Source: JACMLX01 sp040384325
GTDB lineage: Bacteria > Gemmatimonadota > Gemmatimonadetes > Gemmatimonadales > Gemmatimonadaceae
Length of the DNA: 64,000 bases
NCBI GenBank assembly: GCA_040384325.1
Contig: JAZKJL010000001.1
Location: forward strand, 186,001-250,000
Direction of reading: 5' to 3'
Made by a program: the position numbers and the translations under genes. The notes below the pieces were generated by a model. The model was not told where the DNA came from. It did not search any database and saw only the letters and a program-made list of their open reading frames with translations. Below, piece after piece: positions 25,971 through 34,650 of this stretch. Positions within the stretch are counted from its first letter, which is position 1. Every line of letters starts with the position of its first letter.

Positions 25971-27215
25971 TCAGCGCATCGGTGTGCCGCGCAGCAGCAC
26001 CTGCGCGTGGCGGTCGAGCATCACGTCTTCGGTTCCTTGTGCGACCGCCAGGGCCATCTCGCGGCGCGCGGCGTCGAGCTGTCCATCGCGGTACAGCGCC
26101 CAGGCCAGCATGTCGTGACCGTACACGTCGCTGCGCTCCCGGATGTCGGCCCGCGCGCGGCGCAGCACCTCGGCCCGTTGCGCCGGCGTGCCGTGATCGA
26201 GCAGGTGCATGCCCCACGCGCGATGCATCGCGTTCCCTTCGGAGAGCGCACTGGCCGCCATCGCGCCGGCGAACGAGGTGGCCTGTGTCGAGTCGCCGAG
26301 CGCAGCGTACGCCTCGCTCACCACACCGAGCGTTGCCGGATCCAGCTGGATCAGTGTGGCGCGATCTCCATAAGCGGCTGCCGCCTTCCAGTCGTGGCGC
26401 GCCAGGGCGGTGCGCGCGAGCCCGCCCAGCAGGCGGATGTCGTCAGGGTTCCGCACCAGGCCGCGCTGGAACGCCGAGTCGGCGGCGGCAAGTCGACCGA
26501 CGCGCAGTTCCAGCTCGCCAAGACGATAGTGGAACCAGGCGACCTGCTCACGTGGCAGGTCGTCACGCAGGTCCACCGCCGTGATCGCGTCCTGCAGGAT
26601 GGTGCGCGCGCGAGCACTGCGACCGGTGAGTTCGTACCACCGCGCCAGGCGCGCGCCGACGGTGAACTGGTCGCGCGTGGTGCGCACGGCGCGGAAGTGC
26701 GAATCGGCCGCGGCGTACTCGCCCAGTTCGAGTTCGATCTCACCCAGCAGTGCGAGGTGCGAGGCGTTGCCGGGTTCGATGCTGTCGGCGGCCGCGGCGG
26801 CGCGGTGTGCGTCGCGGAAGGCGTGGCGTGCCATCTGCACGCTGGCCAGCACCTCGAGTGCGTGCGCGTTGCGCACGGTGCGCAGTGCAACCGAGGCGGT
26901 CGCGAGCGATTCGGCGCGTGCCAGGTCCGCCGTGGAACCGGAATGACGAGAGCGCGAGAGCAGCAGCGAGGCCAGCGTCACGCGATCGGCGGCACCTTGC
27001 GGATCAGCCGAGACGCGGCGGTCGTAGAACGCGATGTCGCGATCGCGAACGTCGCTCTCCGAGAGGTGCGTCGTGTCGAAGCGGACCAGTGGGGCCGAGA
27101 CCGTCGTGACGGGTTCGCGGGCAGCGAGACACGCCAGTCCGACGGCGAACAGCGCCACGCCCGGCAGGACGAGGCGCGACAGCGGCGCACGGAGCGGCGA
27201 CAGGGCGGACGGCAT
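25971..27215 (-). CDS. Secreted TPR-repeat protein of the DUF4331 operon
   Basis: 414 residues. N-terminal hydrophobic segment 'LVLPGVALFAVGLACLAA' serves as an export signal; the Cys in G-L-A-C could be lipidated, but the lipobox is weak. The rest is about nine TPR-like helical pairs (for example 'SHLALLGEIELELGEYAAADSHFRAV' and 'LLGGLARTALARHDWKAAAAYGDRA'). TPR proteins frequently follow DUF4331 genes, and this one lies 85 bases downstream of the second DUF4331 half on the same strand. Likely a periplasmic or envelope scaffold; partner unknown. Confidence 0.8.
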   Translation of the reverse strand: MPSALSPLRAPLSRLVLPGVALFAVGLACLAAREPVTTVSAPLVRFDTTHLSESDVRDRDIAFYDRRVSADPQGAADRVTLASLLLSRSRHSGSTADLARAESLATASVALRTVRNAHALEVLASVQMARHAFRDAHRAAAAADSIEPGNASHLALLGEIELELGEYAAADSHFRAVRTTRDQFTVGARLARWYELTGRSARARTILQDAITAVDLRDDLPREQVAWFHYRLGELELRVGRLAAADSAFQRGLVRNPDDIRLLGGLARTALARHDWKAAAAYGDRATLIQLDPATLGVVSEAYAALGDSTQATSFAGAMAASALSEGNAMHRAWGMHLLDHGTPAQRAEVLRRARADIRERSDVYGHDMLAWALYRDGQLDAARREMALAVAQGTEDVMLDRHAQVLLRGTPMR

Positions 27216-27300
27216 GCTCGGTCTCGATGACGGGAAGATTCAGCGTCTGCCGGCTGCGCACCTCATGCGGCGCACAGCCGGCAGCACACTGGCGATCGGA

Positions 27301-27930
27301 TTACAGCGTCGGCGACGCGAGGTACGGGAACGACTTCGCGAACGGCTTGTCGTTCACCGGCACGTTGTCGGTGCACAGCGGCAACTGTCCGTTGGCGCAG
27401 TACGCGCCGACCGGCGTCACGATGGTGCCGAAGATCGCCGAGAGGCCGGCATCGACCACGTCGTCGGCCAGGTTGCGTCCGCCCCAGCCACCGGCGAGCG
27501 CCCACGACAGCCAGCCCGACGTGGCAGGTGCCTTCGACGACTCGACGACCAGCATGTCGGGGTAGAGCACGGCGCCGAGCGTGGCGGCAACTTCCGGCTG
27601 ATTACCGCGGAAGGCATTGATGAAGGCCAGGCTCTGCGGCCCGAACTCCGCCGTGTTGTACGGCTGCGTGCGATTGTAGCGATCGTGGTTGGCCTTCACG
27701 ATCGTCACTTCGCTGACCAGCGGGTTGCCGAGGAACTCGACCTGCTCGTAGCGGATGTCATCGTCGGCTTCGCCCACGTTCTCGTCGGCGCGGGCGCTGG
27801 CGGTGGGGTCGGTGGTGCCACGGGCGCTCGAATCATCAGCGCAGCCGGCGAGCGTCAGCGCGGCGCCAAGCATGCAGGCGGTGGCGAGCGATCGTGTCCA
27901 CCGCGCGCTGTCGGAATGGTTCTTCCACAT
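27301..27930 (-). CDS. DUF4331 C-terminal-half lipoprotein
   Basis: 209 residues with a lipoprotein signal ending L-T-L-A-G-C. A strong Shine-Dalgarno AGGAG lies 9 bases before ATG 27930. The mature part matches the second half of DUF4331 proteins: 'VEFLGNPLVSEVTIVKANHDRYNRTQP' and 'YPDMLVVESSKAPATSGWLSWALAGGWGGRNLADDVVDAGLSAIF'. The first half is encoded separately at 27981, 50 bases upstream. Each half has its own export signal, so this is a stable split rather than a fresh frameshift. Function of DUF4331 is unknown. Confidence 0.8.
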   Translation of the reverse strand: MWKNHSDSARWTRSLATACMLGAALTLAGCADDSSARGTTDPTASARADENVGEADDDIRYEQVEFLGNPLVSEVTIVKANHDRYNRTQPYNTAEFGPQSLAFINAFRGNQPEVAATLGAVLYPDMLVVESSKAPATSGWLSWALAGGWGGRNLADDVVDAGLSAIFGTIVTPVGAYCANGQLPLCTDNVPVNDKPFAKSFPYLASPTL

Positions 27931-27980
27931 CTGTGTCTGCTCCTGAAGTGTGTGTAGGTCGGAACGGGCGGGACGATCGC

Positions 27981-28721
27981 TCAGCGAATGGCGCGGTTGG
28001 TGGTGCCCCAGACGCCGAAGCGGCCGTTGGTCGCCGCGTTGGCCAGCATCGCAGTCGGCAGCTCGACGACGATTGCCATGTCGTTGATGCCGCGCAGGAA
28101 GTCCACCGCCGAGCCGACCGGGCGGAACGTCAGGGGACCCTGCGTGATGGTCGAGAGCGGGCCAGCCTCGGGCTTGCGATCGGGCAGGATGCGGAAGAAC
28201 TGCTCGAGATCGATGAAGAACGGGTCGTCGCGCGGGCCGGCGAAGAGCTTCACGTCGCCGCTGGTGATGACAGTGTTGGTGTACCCCTTGATCTGCTTGC
28301 CACCGACGAGGGTGTTGGTGGTGCCCACTTCGTTCGGCTTGTACGGGCCACGCATGGTCACCTTCTGCTTGCCGACCGGGCCCGTGAACGTGAACTGGAA
28401 CACGAGGTCCTCACGCGCGTCGCCGGTGTTGTCCACCTTGATCTGGTACATCTGCTGATCCTTGCTGCCGAACGTGAAGCTCGGGGTGTTGGCCGGCGTC
28501 AGCGGCGAGGCGGTGCCGAGCACCAGCACCGTGTTGGCCGAATTCTCGGGGGACGGGAACGCATAGACGTCGTTGACGTCGAAGCGTGGGGACATCTCGA
28601 CCAGCGGCGTGTCCTGATGGTCAGAGGCCATCAGCTGTCGCACGGCGAAGGTCGATCCGGTCGCGACGACGAGAGCCGCCAGGATCGCGACGGCCGGTCG
28701 GCGAAGGGTCCACGTGTGCAT
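27981..28721 (-). CDS. DUF4331 N-terminal-half secreted protein
   Basis: 246 residues. Export signal 'PAVAILAALVVATGSTFAV', then the DUF4331 opening 'ASDHQDTPLVEMSPRFDVNDVYAFPSPENSANTVLVL' and 'YQIKVDNTGDAREDLVFQFTFTG'. Ends after 'RGINDMAIVVELPTAML', which is about mid-domain in single-chain family members. GGAG lies 5 bases before ATG 28721. First gene of a three-gene minus-strand operon (two DUF4331 halves and the TPR protein), divergent from the quinoprotein gene. Confidence 0.82.
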   Translation of the reverse strand: MHTWTLRRPAVAILAALVVATGSTFAVRQLMASDHQDTPLVEMSPRFDVNDVYAFPSPENSANTVLVLGTASPLTPANTPSFTFGSKDQQMYQIKVDNTGDAREDLVFQFTFTGPVGKQKVTMRGPYKPNEVGTTNTLVGGKQIKGYTNTVITSGDVKLFAGPRDDPFFIDLEQFFRILPDRKPEAGPLSTITQGPLTFRPVGSAVDFLRGINDMAIVVELPTAMLANAATNGRFGVWGTTNRAIR

Positions 28722-28861
28722 TGCTGCTCCAGGGAGAGGAAAAAGGTCGTGACGTGCAGTGGAACACGCGCTCTACGACCCGGCCCCCAACCCGGATTGG
28801 CGAACTCGACCATTGGCCTTCGCGGCTGGGCCCGGCGTGGTTTCGGCCGCAAGTTCTTCGT

Positions 28862-30820
28862 ATGCCGACTCGCTCCTTTTGCCTCCGGGTTTCGCGGCGT
28901 GTCGCCGCGCTCGTTCTCGCGCTCGCGTCGCCGCTCATCGCACAGCGGGTCGACTGGCCGTCGCCGAGCGGCGATCCGGGTGCGATGCGCTACGCACCGA
29001 TCAGTGACATCGATCGCAGCAACGTGCAGCGTCTGCAGGTGGCGTGGCGCTGGCAGGTGGGCGAACGCAACGTGCCGGCCGGGCCGGACCAGAAACCATC
29101 GCGACCGGGACTCTTCCAATCGTCACCCGTGGTCATCGGCGACACACTCTACGTCTCCACGCCGTACGCTGCCGTTGCCGCGCTGGACGCCCGCACCGGA
29201 CGCGAATTGTGGAAGTACGATCCCGAGGTGTGGCGCATCGGGCAACCATCCAACGGCACCGGCTTTGTGCATCGCGGGGTGGCGACGTGGTCCTCACCAC
29301 GCGAGCGTCGGATCTTCATCAATGCGCGATGGAAGCTGATCGCGATCGACGCCGCCACCGGCAAGCCGATCCCCTCCTTCGGCACCGATGGCACGGTGGA
29401 CCTCACCGCGCAACTGCGCCGTCCGACTAATCGTGCGCACTACACCAACACCTCGCCGCCAGTGGTGCACGGCAACCTGGTGATCGTCGGCAACGGCGTC
29501 GGTGACCGGCTGCGTTATCGCAACGATCCGCCCGGCGACGTGCAGGCCTTCGACGTGCGCACCGGGCGTCGCGTGTGGAGCTTCCACACCATCCCCGATT
29601 CGGGCGAATACGGCGCGAAGACGTGGGAGGACGGCTCGTACGCGTACATGGGCCACACCAACGTCTGGGCCCCGATGAGCCTCGACGCGCGGCGTGGCTT
29701 GCTCTTCCTGCCCGTCTCCACGCCCACCAACGACTGGTACGGCGGCGATCGCAAGGGCGACAATCTCTTCGCCGAGTCGGTGGTGGCGCTGGACGCGCGC
29801 ACCGGCAAGCGCGTCTGGCATTACCAGGTGGTGCACCACGGCCTGTGGGACTACGACCTGCCGGCACCACCGGTGCTCGCCACCATCACCTGGAAGGGCC
29901 GCCCGCGCGACGTGGTCGCCGTGCCTTCCAAGACGGCGTGGATCTACGTGCTCGATCGTGTGACGGGGCGTCCGATCTGGCCGATCCCGGAGCGACCGGT
30001 GCCCGCCAGCGACGTGCCGGGTGAACGTGCCGCGCCCACCCAGCCGATGCCCACGCTGCCGGCACCATTCGCGCGGCAGGAAGTGACCGCGGACGACCTC
30101 ATCGACTTCACGCCGGAGCTGCGACGCCGCGCGCAGGCGGTGTTCCAGCAGTATCGCAGTGGCCCGATCTTCACGCCGCCGTCGCTGCAGGGCACCATCA
30201 CCATGCCGGGGTCGATCGGTGGGGCAGGGTGGGGCAGCACGTCGTACGATCCCGTTACACACACGCTCTACGTGAAGGCCACCAACAATCCGGCGCTGTA
30301 TCGCATCCAGCGCGGCACGCCGAACGACACCATCGGCTTCGAGTACACGGCGGACCTCGTGAACAGTGGTCTCGGCGTGACCGTCGATCCCGACTCGGGT
30401 CGCGCCGATCATGCGCCGCCGGAGCAGCTGCCGCTGATCAAGCCGCCGTACGGCACCATGACCGCGATCGACCTCAACACCGGTGCCACGCGCTGGCAGG
30501 TGACGTTCGGCGACACGCCATCGATCCGCGCCCATCCGCTGCTCCGGAACGTTACCCTGCCCCCGCTCGGCGTGGCGGGTGCGCCAGGCGGCACCGTGAC
30601 CCGTGGTGGGCTGCTCTTCGCCACCGGCGGCGGCACGGTGCTCTACGCGCTGGATACACGGGATGGGAAGGTCCTCTGGCAGGCCGAGTTGCCGGCCGGC
30701 CGCGGGTACGCCAATCCGGTGTCGTACCGGGCGGCGAACGGGGTGCAGTACGTGGTGGTGGCCAGTGGTGGTGGCGAAAACGCCGAACTGGTGGCCTTCG
30801 CCCTCGATGGCGGGCGCTAA
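28862..30820 (+). CDS. PQQ-dependent (quinoprotein) dehydrogenase, glucose-dehydrogenase-like
   Basis: 652 residues from ATG 28862, chosen because the signal peptide 'RVAALVLALASPLIAQ' follows. The eight-bladed beta-propeller repeats typical of PQQ enzymes are visible as W-docking motifs ('ALDARTGRELWKYD', 'AFDVRTGRRVWSFH', 'ALDARTGKRVWHYQ', 'ALDTRDGKVLWQAE'). 'HHGLWDYDLPAPPVL' and 'SGKYAYMGHTNVW-like' segments resemble the mGDH catalytic region. No N-terminal membrane bundle and no haem-binding CxxCH, so soluble periplasmic or membrane-associated. Likely oxidises an aldose or alcohol and feeds electrons to the respiratory chain. PQQ biosynthesis genes are not in the window. Confidence 0.88.
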   Translation: MPTRSFCLRVSRRVAALVLALASPLIAQRVDWPSPSGDPGAMRYAPISDIDRSNVQRLQVAWRWQVGERNVPAGPDQKPSRPGLFQSSPVVIGDTLYVSTPYAAVAALDARTGRELWKYDPEVWRIGQPSNGTGFVHRGVATWSSPRERRIFINARWKLIAIDAATGKPIPSFGTDGTVDLTAQLRRPTNRAHYTNTSPPVVHGNLVIVGNGVGDRLRYRNDPPGDVQAFDVRTGRRVWSFHTIPDSGEYGAKTWEDGSYAYMGHTNVWAPMSLDARRGLLFLPVSTPTNDWYGGDRKGDNLFAESVVALDARTGKRVWHYQVVHHGLWDYDLPAPPVLATITWKGRPRDVVAVPSKTAWIYVLDRVTGRPIWPIPERPVPASDVPGERAAPTQPMPTLPAPFARQEVTADDLIDFTPELRRRAQAVFQQYRSGPIFTPPSLQGTITMPGSIGGAGWGSTSYDPVTHTLYVKATNNPALYRIQRGTPNDTIGFEYTADLVNSGLGVTVDPDSGRADHAPPEQLPLIKPPYGTMTAIDLNTGATRWQVTFGDTPSIRAHPLLRNVTLPPLGVAGAPGGTVTRGGLLFATGGGTVLYALDTRDGKVLWQAELPAGRGYANPVSYRAANGVQYVVVASGGGENAELVAFALDGGR

Positions 30821-30924
30821 GGCGCGTGGCGGAGTGAACCGGGCGGCCATGACTGGGTAGATTGGCGTCGGGCCCGGCCGGCAGCGGCCGCCATCTCCTT
30901 CCGTCCCGACAGGATTTCGGCACG

Positions 30925-32370
30925 ATGCTTCCCTGCGCCACCACCGTCCGTTGCGTCGTCCTGTTCGTCACCGGCGTCGCACTCACACTCCCCGCGGAGG
31001 CGAGGGCGCAGCAGCAGGTGGAGTGCCGCGTGACCCCCGATTCGGTGCGCGGCAGTGGCCCCTCGATCGCGATCGACACCGATCCGGCGGCGCGTTACCT
31101 GGTGGGCGACAGCGTGCGCATCGGCCTCGCGCTCAACAACGCACCGGCGGGCGGCACCGTGGCCTTTGCACTCAGTGGCATCGATCGCGCACGAATCGAT
31201 GACGGCAACGTGATCCGGTGGAAGGCGGCGCGCGGCAGCGAGGGGTTCAACGTGCTCACCGTCGCCGCGCGACAGGGCACCGCCACGCTCGCCTGTCGGC
31301 AATTGCGGCTGACGGTGGAGCGCGTGCAGCGGGCACCGGTGGTCCGTCTCTCGTCGCGACAGGTGCAGGCGGGCAACACGCTCGATTTCCTCGTCAGCGC
31401 CACCGACCCCGATGGCGACTCGCTCAGCTACACCATCAGCGACATGCCGATCAACGTGCCGGCACCGACGCTCGATTCCACCGGTCGCTTCCGCTGGCGC
31501 GCGCCGTTCTCCGGCGCTGCGGGCGGTGCGCCGTACCAATTCAAGATCGAGGTCTCGGATGGCCTCAACATCTCGGCGGCGATCCTCTCGGTTCTGGTGA
31601 GCGGACAGAACGTGCGACCCGAGTGTCCGCTGACGGTGACCAACGTCACCGCCAGCGAAGGTGCTGACGTGCTGCTGCCGCTGGCCGCCACCGATGCCAA
31701 CGGCGACGTGCTGCGCTATCGAGCGGAACGCGAGTTGGTGAACGGCCGCGTCGACACCACCGGCTACCGCTGGGAGATTCCGTACGGCACGGTGGAGCAG
31801 GGCGCCAACGATCGCACGCTCGACTTCCAGTGGCGCGCCATCGATGCCCAGAACCTGCAGTCGGACCTCTGCACCACGCGGGTCACGGTGCGCGCACGCA
31901 TGCATCCCGACAAGCTGCGGCTGGATCAGGAGGGCCATGCGCGATTCTTCACCAACGCCGAGCTCACGGCGCAGGACCTGGAGACGCGACTGGAGGAGTT
32001 GCGCGAGAAGATCGATGCCAGTGACCGCGGGCGTCGTCGCCGCAGCATCGCGGCGCTGGCCACGGCACTGCTGGCGGGCACCTTCCAGCTGGCGCGGGCC
32101 GAGGATACGCGCCGCCTCGCAGGCGGCATCAACACGCTGACGTCGGTGTTCTTCGCCGGCTACAACGCGCTCGCGCCGGGCACCGATGGCCTGAAGAGCG
32201 AGGCCCGCAAGTTCGAGGATGCGATCGCGAAGTATTCGCCGATGCTCACGACGTTCCGGGTGAGCTACGGCGACGCCGTGAACGAGGCGGTGTTACGCAG
32301 TGCGCAGTACCGCAGTGAACGCGCCGCGTTGGAAGCCGAGCAGGCCCGGGCCGCGGCGCTGATGCGCTGA
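30925..32370 (+). CDS. Secreted protein with Ig/cadherin-like repeats (unrecognised)
   Basis: 481 residues from ATG 30925. Signal peptide 'VVLFVTGVALTLPAEARAQQQ'. Residues ~25-320 form three beta-sandwich units. Two carry a cadherin/Big-like 'SATDPDGDSLSYTISD' or 'LAATDANGDVLRYRAE' acidic loop, likely calcium-binding. After ~330 the chain becomes helical ('ETRLEELREKIDASDRGRRRR'), with one short hydrophobic stretch 'IAALATALLAGTFQLA' and a coiled-coil end. May be an envelope adhesin or spacer; no enzymatic motif is seen. It stands 104 bases after the quinoprotein gene on the same strand. Confidence 0.65.
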   Translation: MLPCATTVRCVVLFVTGVALTLPAEARAQQQVECRVTPDSVRGSGPSIAIDTDPAARYLVGDSVRIGLALNNAPAGGTVAFALSGIDRARIDDGNVIRWKAARGSEGFNVLTVAARQGTATLACRQLRLTVERVQRAPVVRLSSRQVQAGNTLDFLVSATDPDGDSLSYTISDMPINVPAPTLDSTGRFRWRAPFSGAAGGAPYQFKIEVSDGLNISAAILSVLVSGQNVRPECPLTVTNVTASEGADVLLPLAATDANGDVLRYRAERELVNGRVDTTGYRWEIPYGTVEQGANDRTLDFQWRAIDAQNLQSDLCTTRVTVRARMHPDKLRLDQEGHARFFTNAELTAQDLETRLEELREKIDASDRGRRRRSIAALATALLAGTFQLARAEDTRRLAGGINTLTSVFFAGYNALAPGTDGLKSEARKFEDAIAKYSPMLTTFRVSYGDAVNEAVLRSAQYRSERAALEAEQARAAALMR

Positions 32371-32387
32371 CGGTGTGAGGCGGTGGC

Positions 32388-34460
32388 TCAGCCCCGCCGC
32401 ACGGCGTTCGACGCGAGGGTGCGGCTGATCTCGGCCAGCAGCTGGTCGGGCGTGAACGGCTTGTGCAGGAAATGCAGTCGCGGGTCCAGGTCGCCCTGGT
32501 CATCGATCGCATTGTCGGTGTAGCCGGACATGAACAGCACCTGGATCTCAGGACGCGTGGTGGCCACGATCGCCGCCAGTTCGCGTCCCGTCATGCCCGG
32601 CATGATCACGTCGGAGAGCATCAGGTCCACGAACCCGGGGTCGGCCTCGAGCATCGCGAGCGCCGCCTGCGGGCCGTCGGCCACCAGCACCGCGTAGCCG
32701 GAGCGCACCAGCACCCGGGCCACGAACTCGCGCACGTCCGCCGCATCCTCGACCAACAGGATGGTGGCACCATCACCGCCGACCATCGTCGGTGCGGCGC
32801 CGAGCGTCTCCGTCGCTGCCGCATCACCCACGGCACGGGGCAGGTAGATGTGGAAGGTGGTGCCCAGCCCTGGCTCGCTGTACACGTAGATGTGCCCACC
32901 GCTCTGGCGGATGATGCCGTACACCGTGGCCAGGCCCAGGCCCGTCCCTTCGCCAACGGCCTTGGTGGTGAAGAAGGGTTCGAAGATCTGCGCGCGGGTG
33001 GCCTCGTCCATGCCGGTCCCGGTGTCGGAGACGGCCAGCATCACGTATTCGCCGGGCGTGAGCCCCACGTGCGTCGCGCTGTAGGTGCGGTCGATCACCA
33101 CCTGCTCGGTCTCGAAGCTGATCGTGCCGCCGTTCGGCATCGCATCGCGTGCGTTGAGCGCGAGGTTCAGCACCACCTGCTCGAGCTGGTTCGGGTCCGC
33201 CTGCACCGCCCACGACCCGGTGCGGCTGCCGATCGCGATCCTGATCTGCTCACCGATCAGGCGACGCAGCATCGCGTGCACTTCCAGCAGCGTGGCATGG
33301 ACGTCGATGCGGCGCGGCTGCAGCACCTGCTTGCGGCTGTAGGCCAGCAGCTGGGCGGTGAGTGCGGCGGCGCGCGTGCCGGCCGCCACCACATCCTCCA
33401 CGTCGCGACGCCACGCGTGTTCGCGCGGCATCTCGTCCAGCACCAGCGTGCCGGCGCCGGTGATCACGGTCAGCAGGTTGTTGAAGTCGTGCGCGATGCC
33501 ACCCGCCAGGCGACCCACGGCTTCCAGCCGCTGCGACTGCTGCAGCTGCTCCTGCATCACGCTCAGCTGCCGCTCGGCTTCCACCTGGTCGGTGACGTCG
33601 GAGTGTGATCCGACCCACTCGCGCACGTTGCCGTCGGTGTCCAGCACGGGCACCGCCTGCACGCGCATCTGCCGCCATTGGCCAGCCGCGTTGCGCAGGC
33701 GCTGCGTCGAGACGAACGGCTGCACGCGCCTGATTGCGTCCTGCCACTCCGTCTTCACGCGCTCGGCGTCGTCCGGGTGCAGGAAGTCATATCGCTCCTC
33801 GACGATGCGGTCCGCTGCGAGGCCGGTGAACGCACTCCACTCATGCATGTCGGCCGGTGTGCCATCGGGATTCGCCGTCCAGATGATGTCGGCCGCCGCC
33901 TGCACCAGTGCGCGATAGCGGCTCTCACTGTGGCGCAGCAGCGCGTTGGCCTCGGCCAGTTCGGCGGTGCGCACGCGCACCAGCTCCTCGGCTCCCTCGC
34001 GGGCACTGGCCAGCGCCGCCTGCGCGGCGGCACGCTCGATCGCCTCGGCGCGCAGCTGTGCGTTGGCGGCGGCCAGCTGTTCGTTGGCGAGGTTCAGCTG
34101 CGTCGGGCTGGGCAGGGCGATCGCCTGCGGCAGCAGGCGCACCAGCAGGATCGCAGTGATCACCGACATCAGCGCGGTGAGCGCCTTCACCGCGCCGCTC
34201 AGCCACCAGTTCGGCACCCAGATGTTGTAGACGCCCAGCACGTGCGTGGTGCCGCAGAGCAGGATGAAGAGGCCGAAGCAGATGAACACGAAGTTGAACG
34301 GCACGTCGCGACGTCGCCGGATGAACTGCACCAGTGAGATCGGGATCAGGAAGTACGCAATCGCGATGACGGTGTCCGATCCGGCGTGCAGCCAGAGCAG
34401 GCCTGGATTCCACGTCAGGCAGTAGCCGTGCGGAATGCCGTCCATGATCATCTCAGTCAT
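32388..34460 (-). CDS. Hybrid histidine kinase with ethylene-receptor (ETR1-type) sensor domain
   Basis: 690 residues from ATG 34460. The first ~125 residues form three membrane helices matching the plant ETR1 / cyanobacterial Etr1 ethylene-binding domain. Asp29, Tyr36, Ile39, Pro40, Cys69 and His73 occur with exactly the spacing of ETR1 Asp25, Tyr32, Ile35, Pro36, Cys65 and His69. Cys and His are the copper(I) ligands in ETR1 ('LCGTTH' here, 'LCGATH' there). A coiled coil (~130-190) follows, then PAS (~200-310), HisKA 'GGIAHDFNNLL' with His324, HATPase_c ('LNARDAMPNGG', 'GTGLGLATVYGI'), and a C-terminal receiver with Asp617. A complete hybrid kinase at the inner membrane. Ethylene or Cu binding is inferred, not shown. 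Confidence 0.9.
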   Translation of the reverse strand: MTEMIMDGIPHGYCLTWNPGLLWLHAGSDTVIAIAYFLIPISLVQFIRRRRDVPFNFVFICFGLFILLCGTTHVLGVYNIWVPNWWLSGAVKALTALMSVITAILLVRLLPQAIALPSPTQLNLANEQLAAANAQLRAEAIERAAAQAALASAREGAEELVRVRTAELAEANALLRHSESRYRALVQAAADIIWTANPDGTPADMHEWSAFTGLAADRIVEERYDFLHPDDAERVKTEWQDAIRRVQPFVSTQRLRNAAGQWRQMRVQAVPVLDTDGNVREWVGSHSDVTDQVEAERQLSVMQEQLQQSQRLEAVGRLAGGIAHDFNNLLTVITGAGTLVLDEMPREHAWRRDVEDVVAAGTRAAALTAQLLAYSRKQVLQPRRIDVHATLLEVHAMLRRLIGEQIRIAIGSRTGSWAVQADPNQLEQVVLNLALNARDAMPNGGTISFETEQVVIDRTYSATHVGLTPGEYVMLAVSDTGTGMDEATRAQIFEPFFTTKAVGEGTGLGLATVYGIIRQSGGHIYVYSEPGLGTTFHIYLPRAVGDAAATETLGAAPTMVGGDGATILLVEDAADVREFVARVLVRSGYAVLVADGPQAALAMLEADPGFVDLMLSDVIMPGMTGRELAAIVATTRPEIQVLFMSGYTDNAIDDQGDLDPRLHFLHKPFTPDQLLAEISRTLASNAVRRG

Positions 34461-34650
34461 CGAGATCGGACACCGAGCGAGGTGGGATACGAAGCCGCTG
34501 GTGATGGCGCGCGCAGACGACGTGTCGCGCGCAGCCGATCGGGCGGGGCCGGGGGACTTGCCCGTGGATGTATCGGCAGCCCCCGTCCATCTCCACAGCG
34601 CCGGCACCGCGGCACGGTGGCCAGCGTGGCCACCACCGCGCCCTGCGCGC

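Noticed and set aside
27930..27981. Frameshift or pseudogene at the DUF4331 break
   Set aside because: The second half has its own strong AGGAG, ATG and lipoprotein signal peptide, which a recent frameshift would not create.
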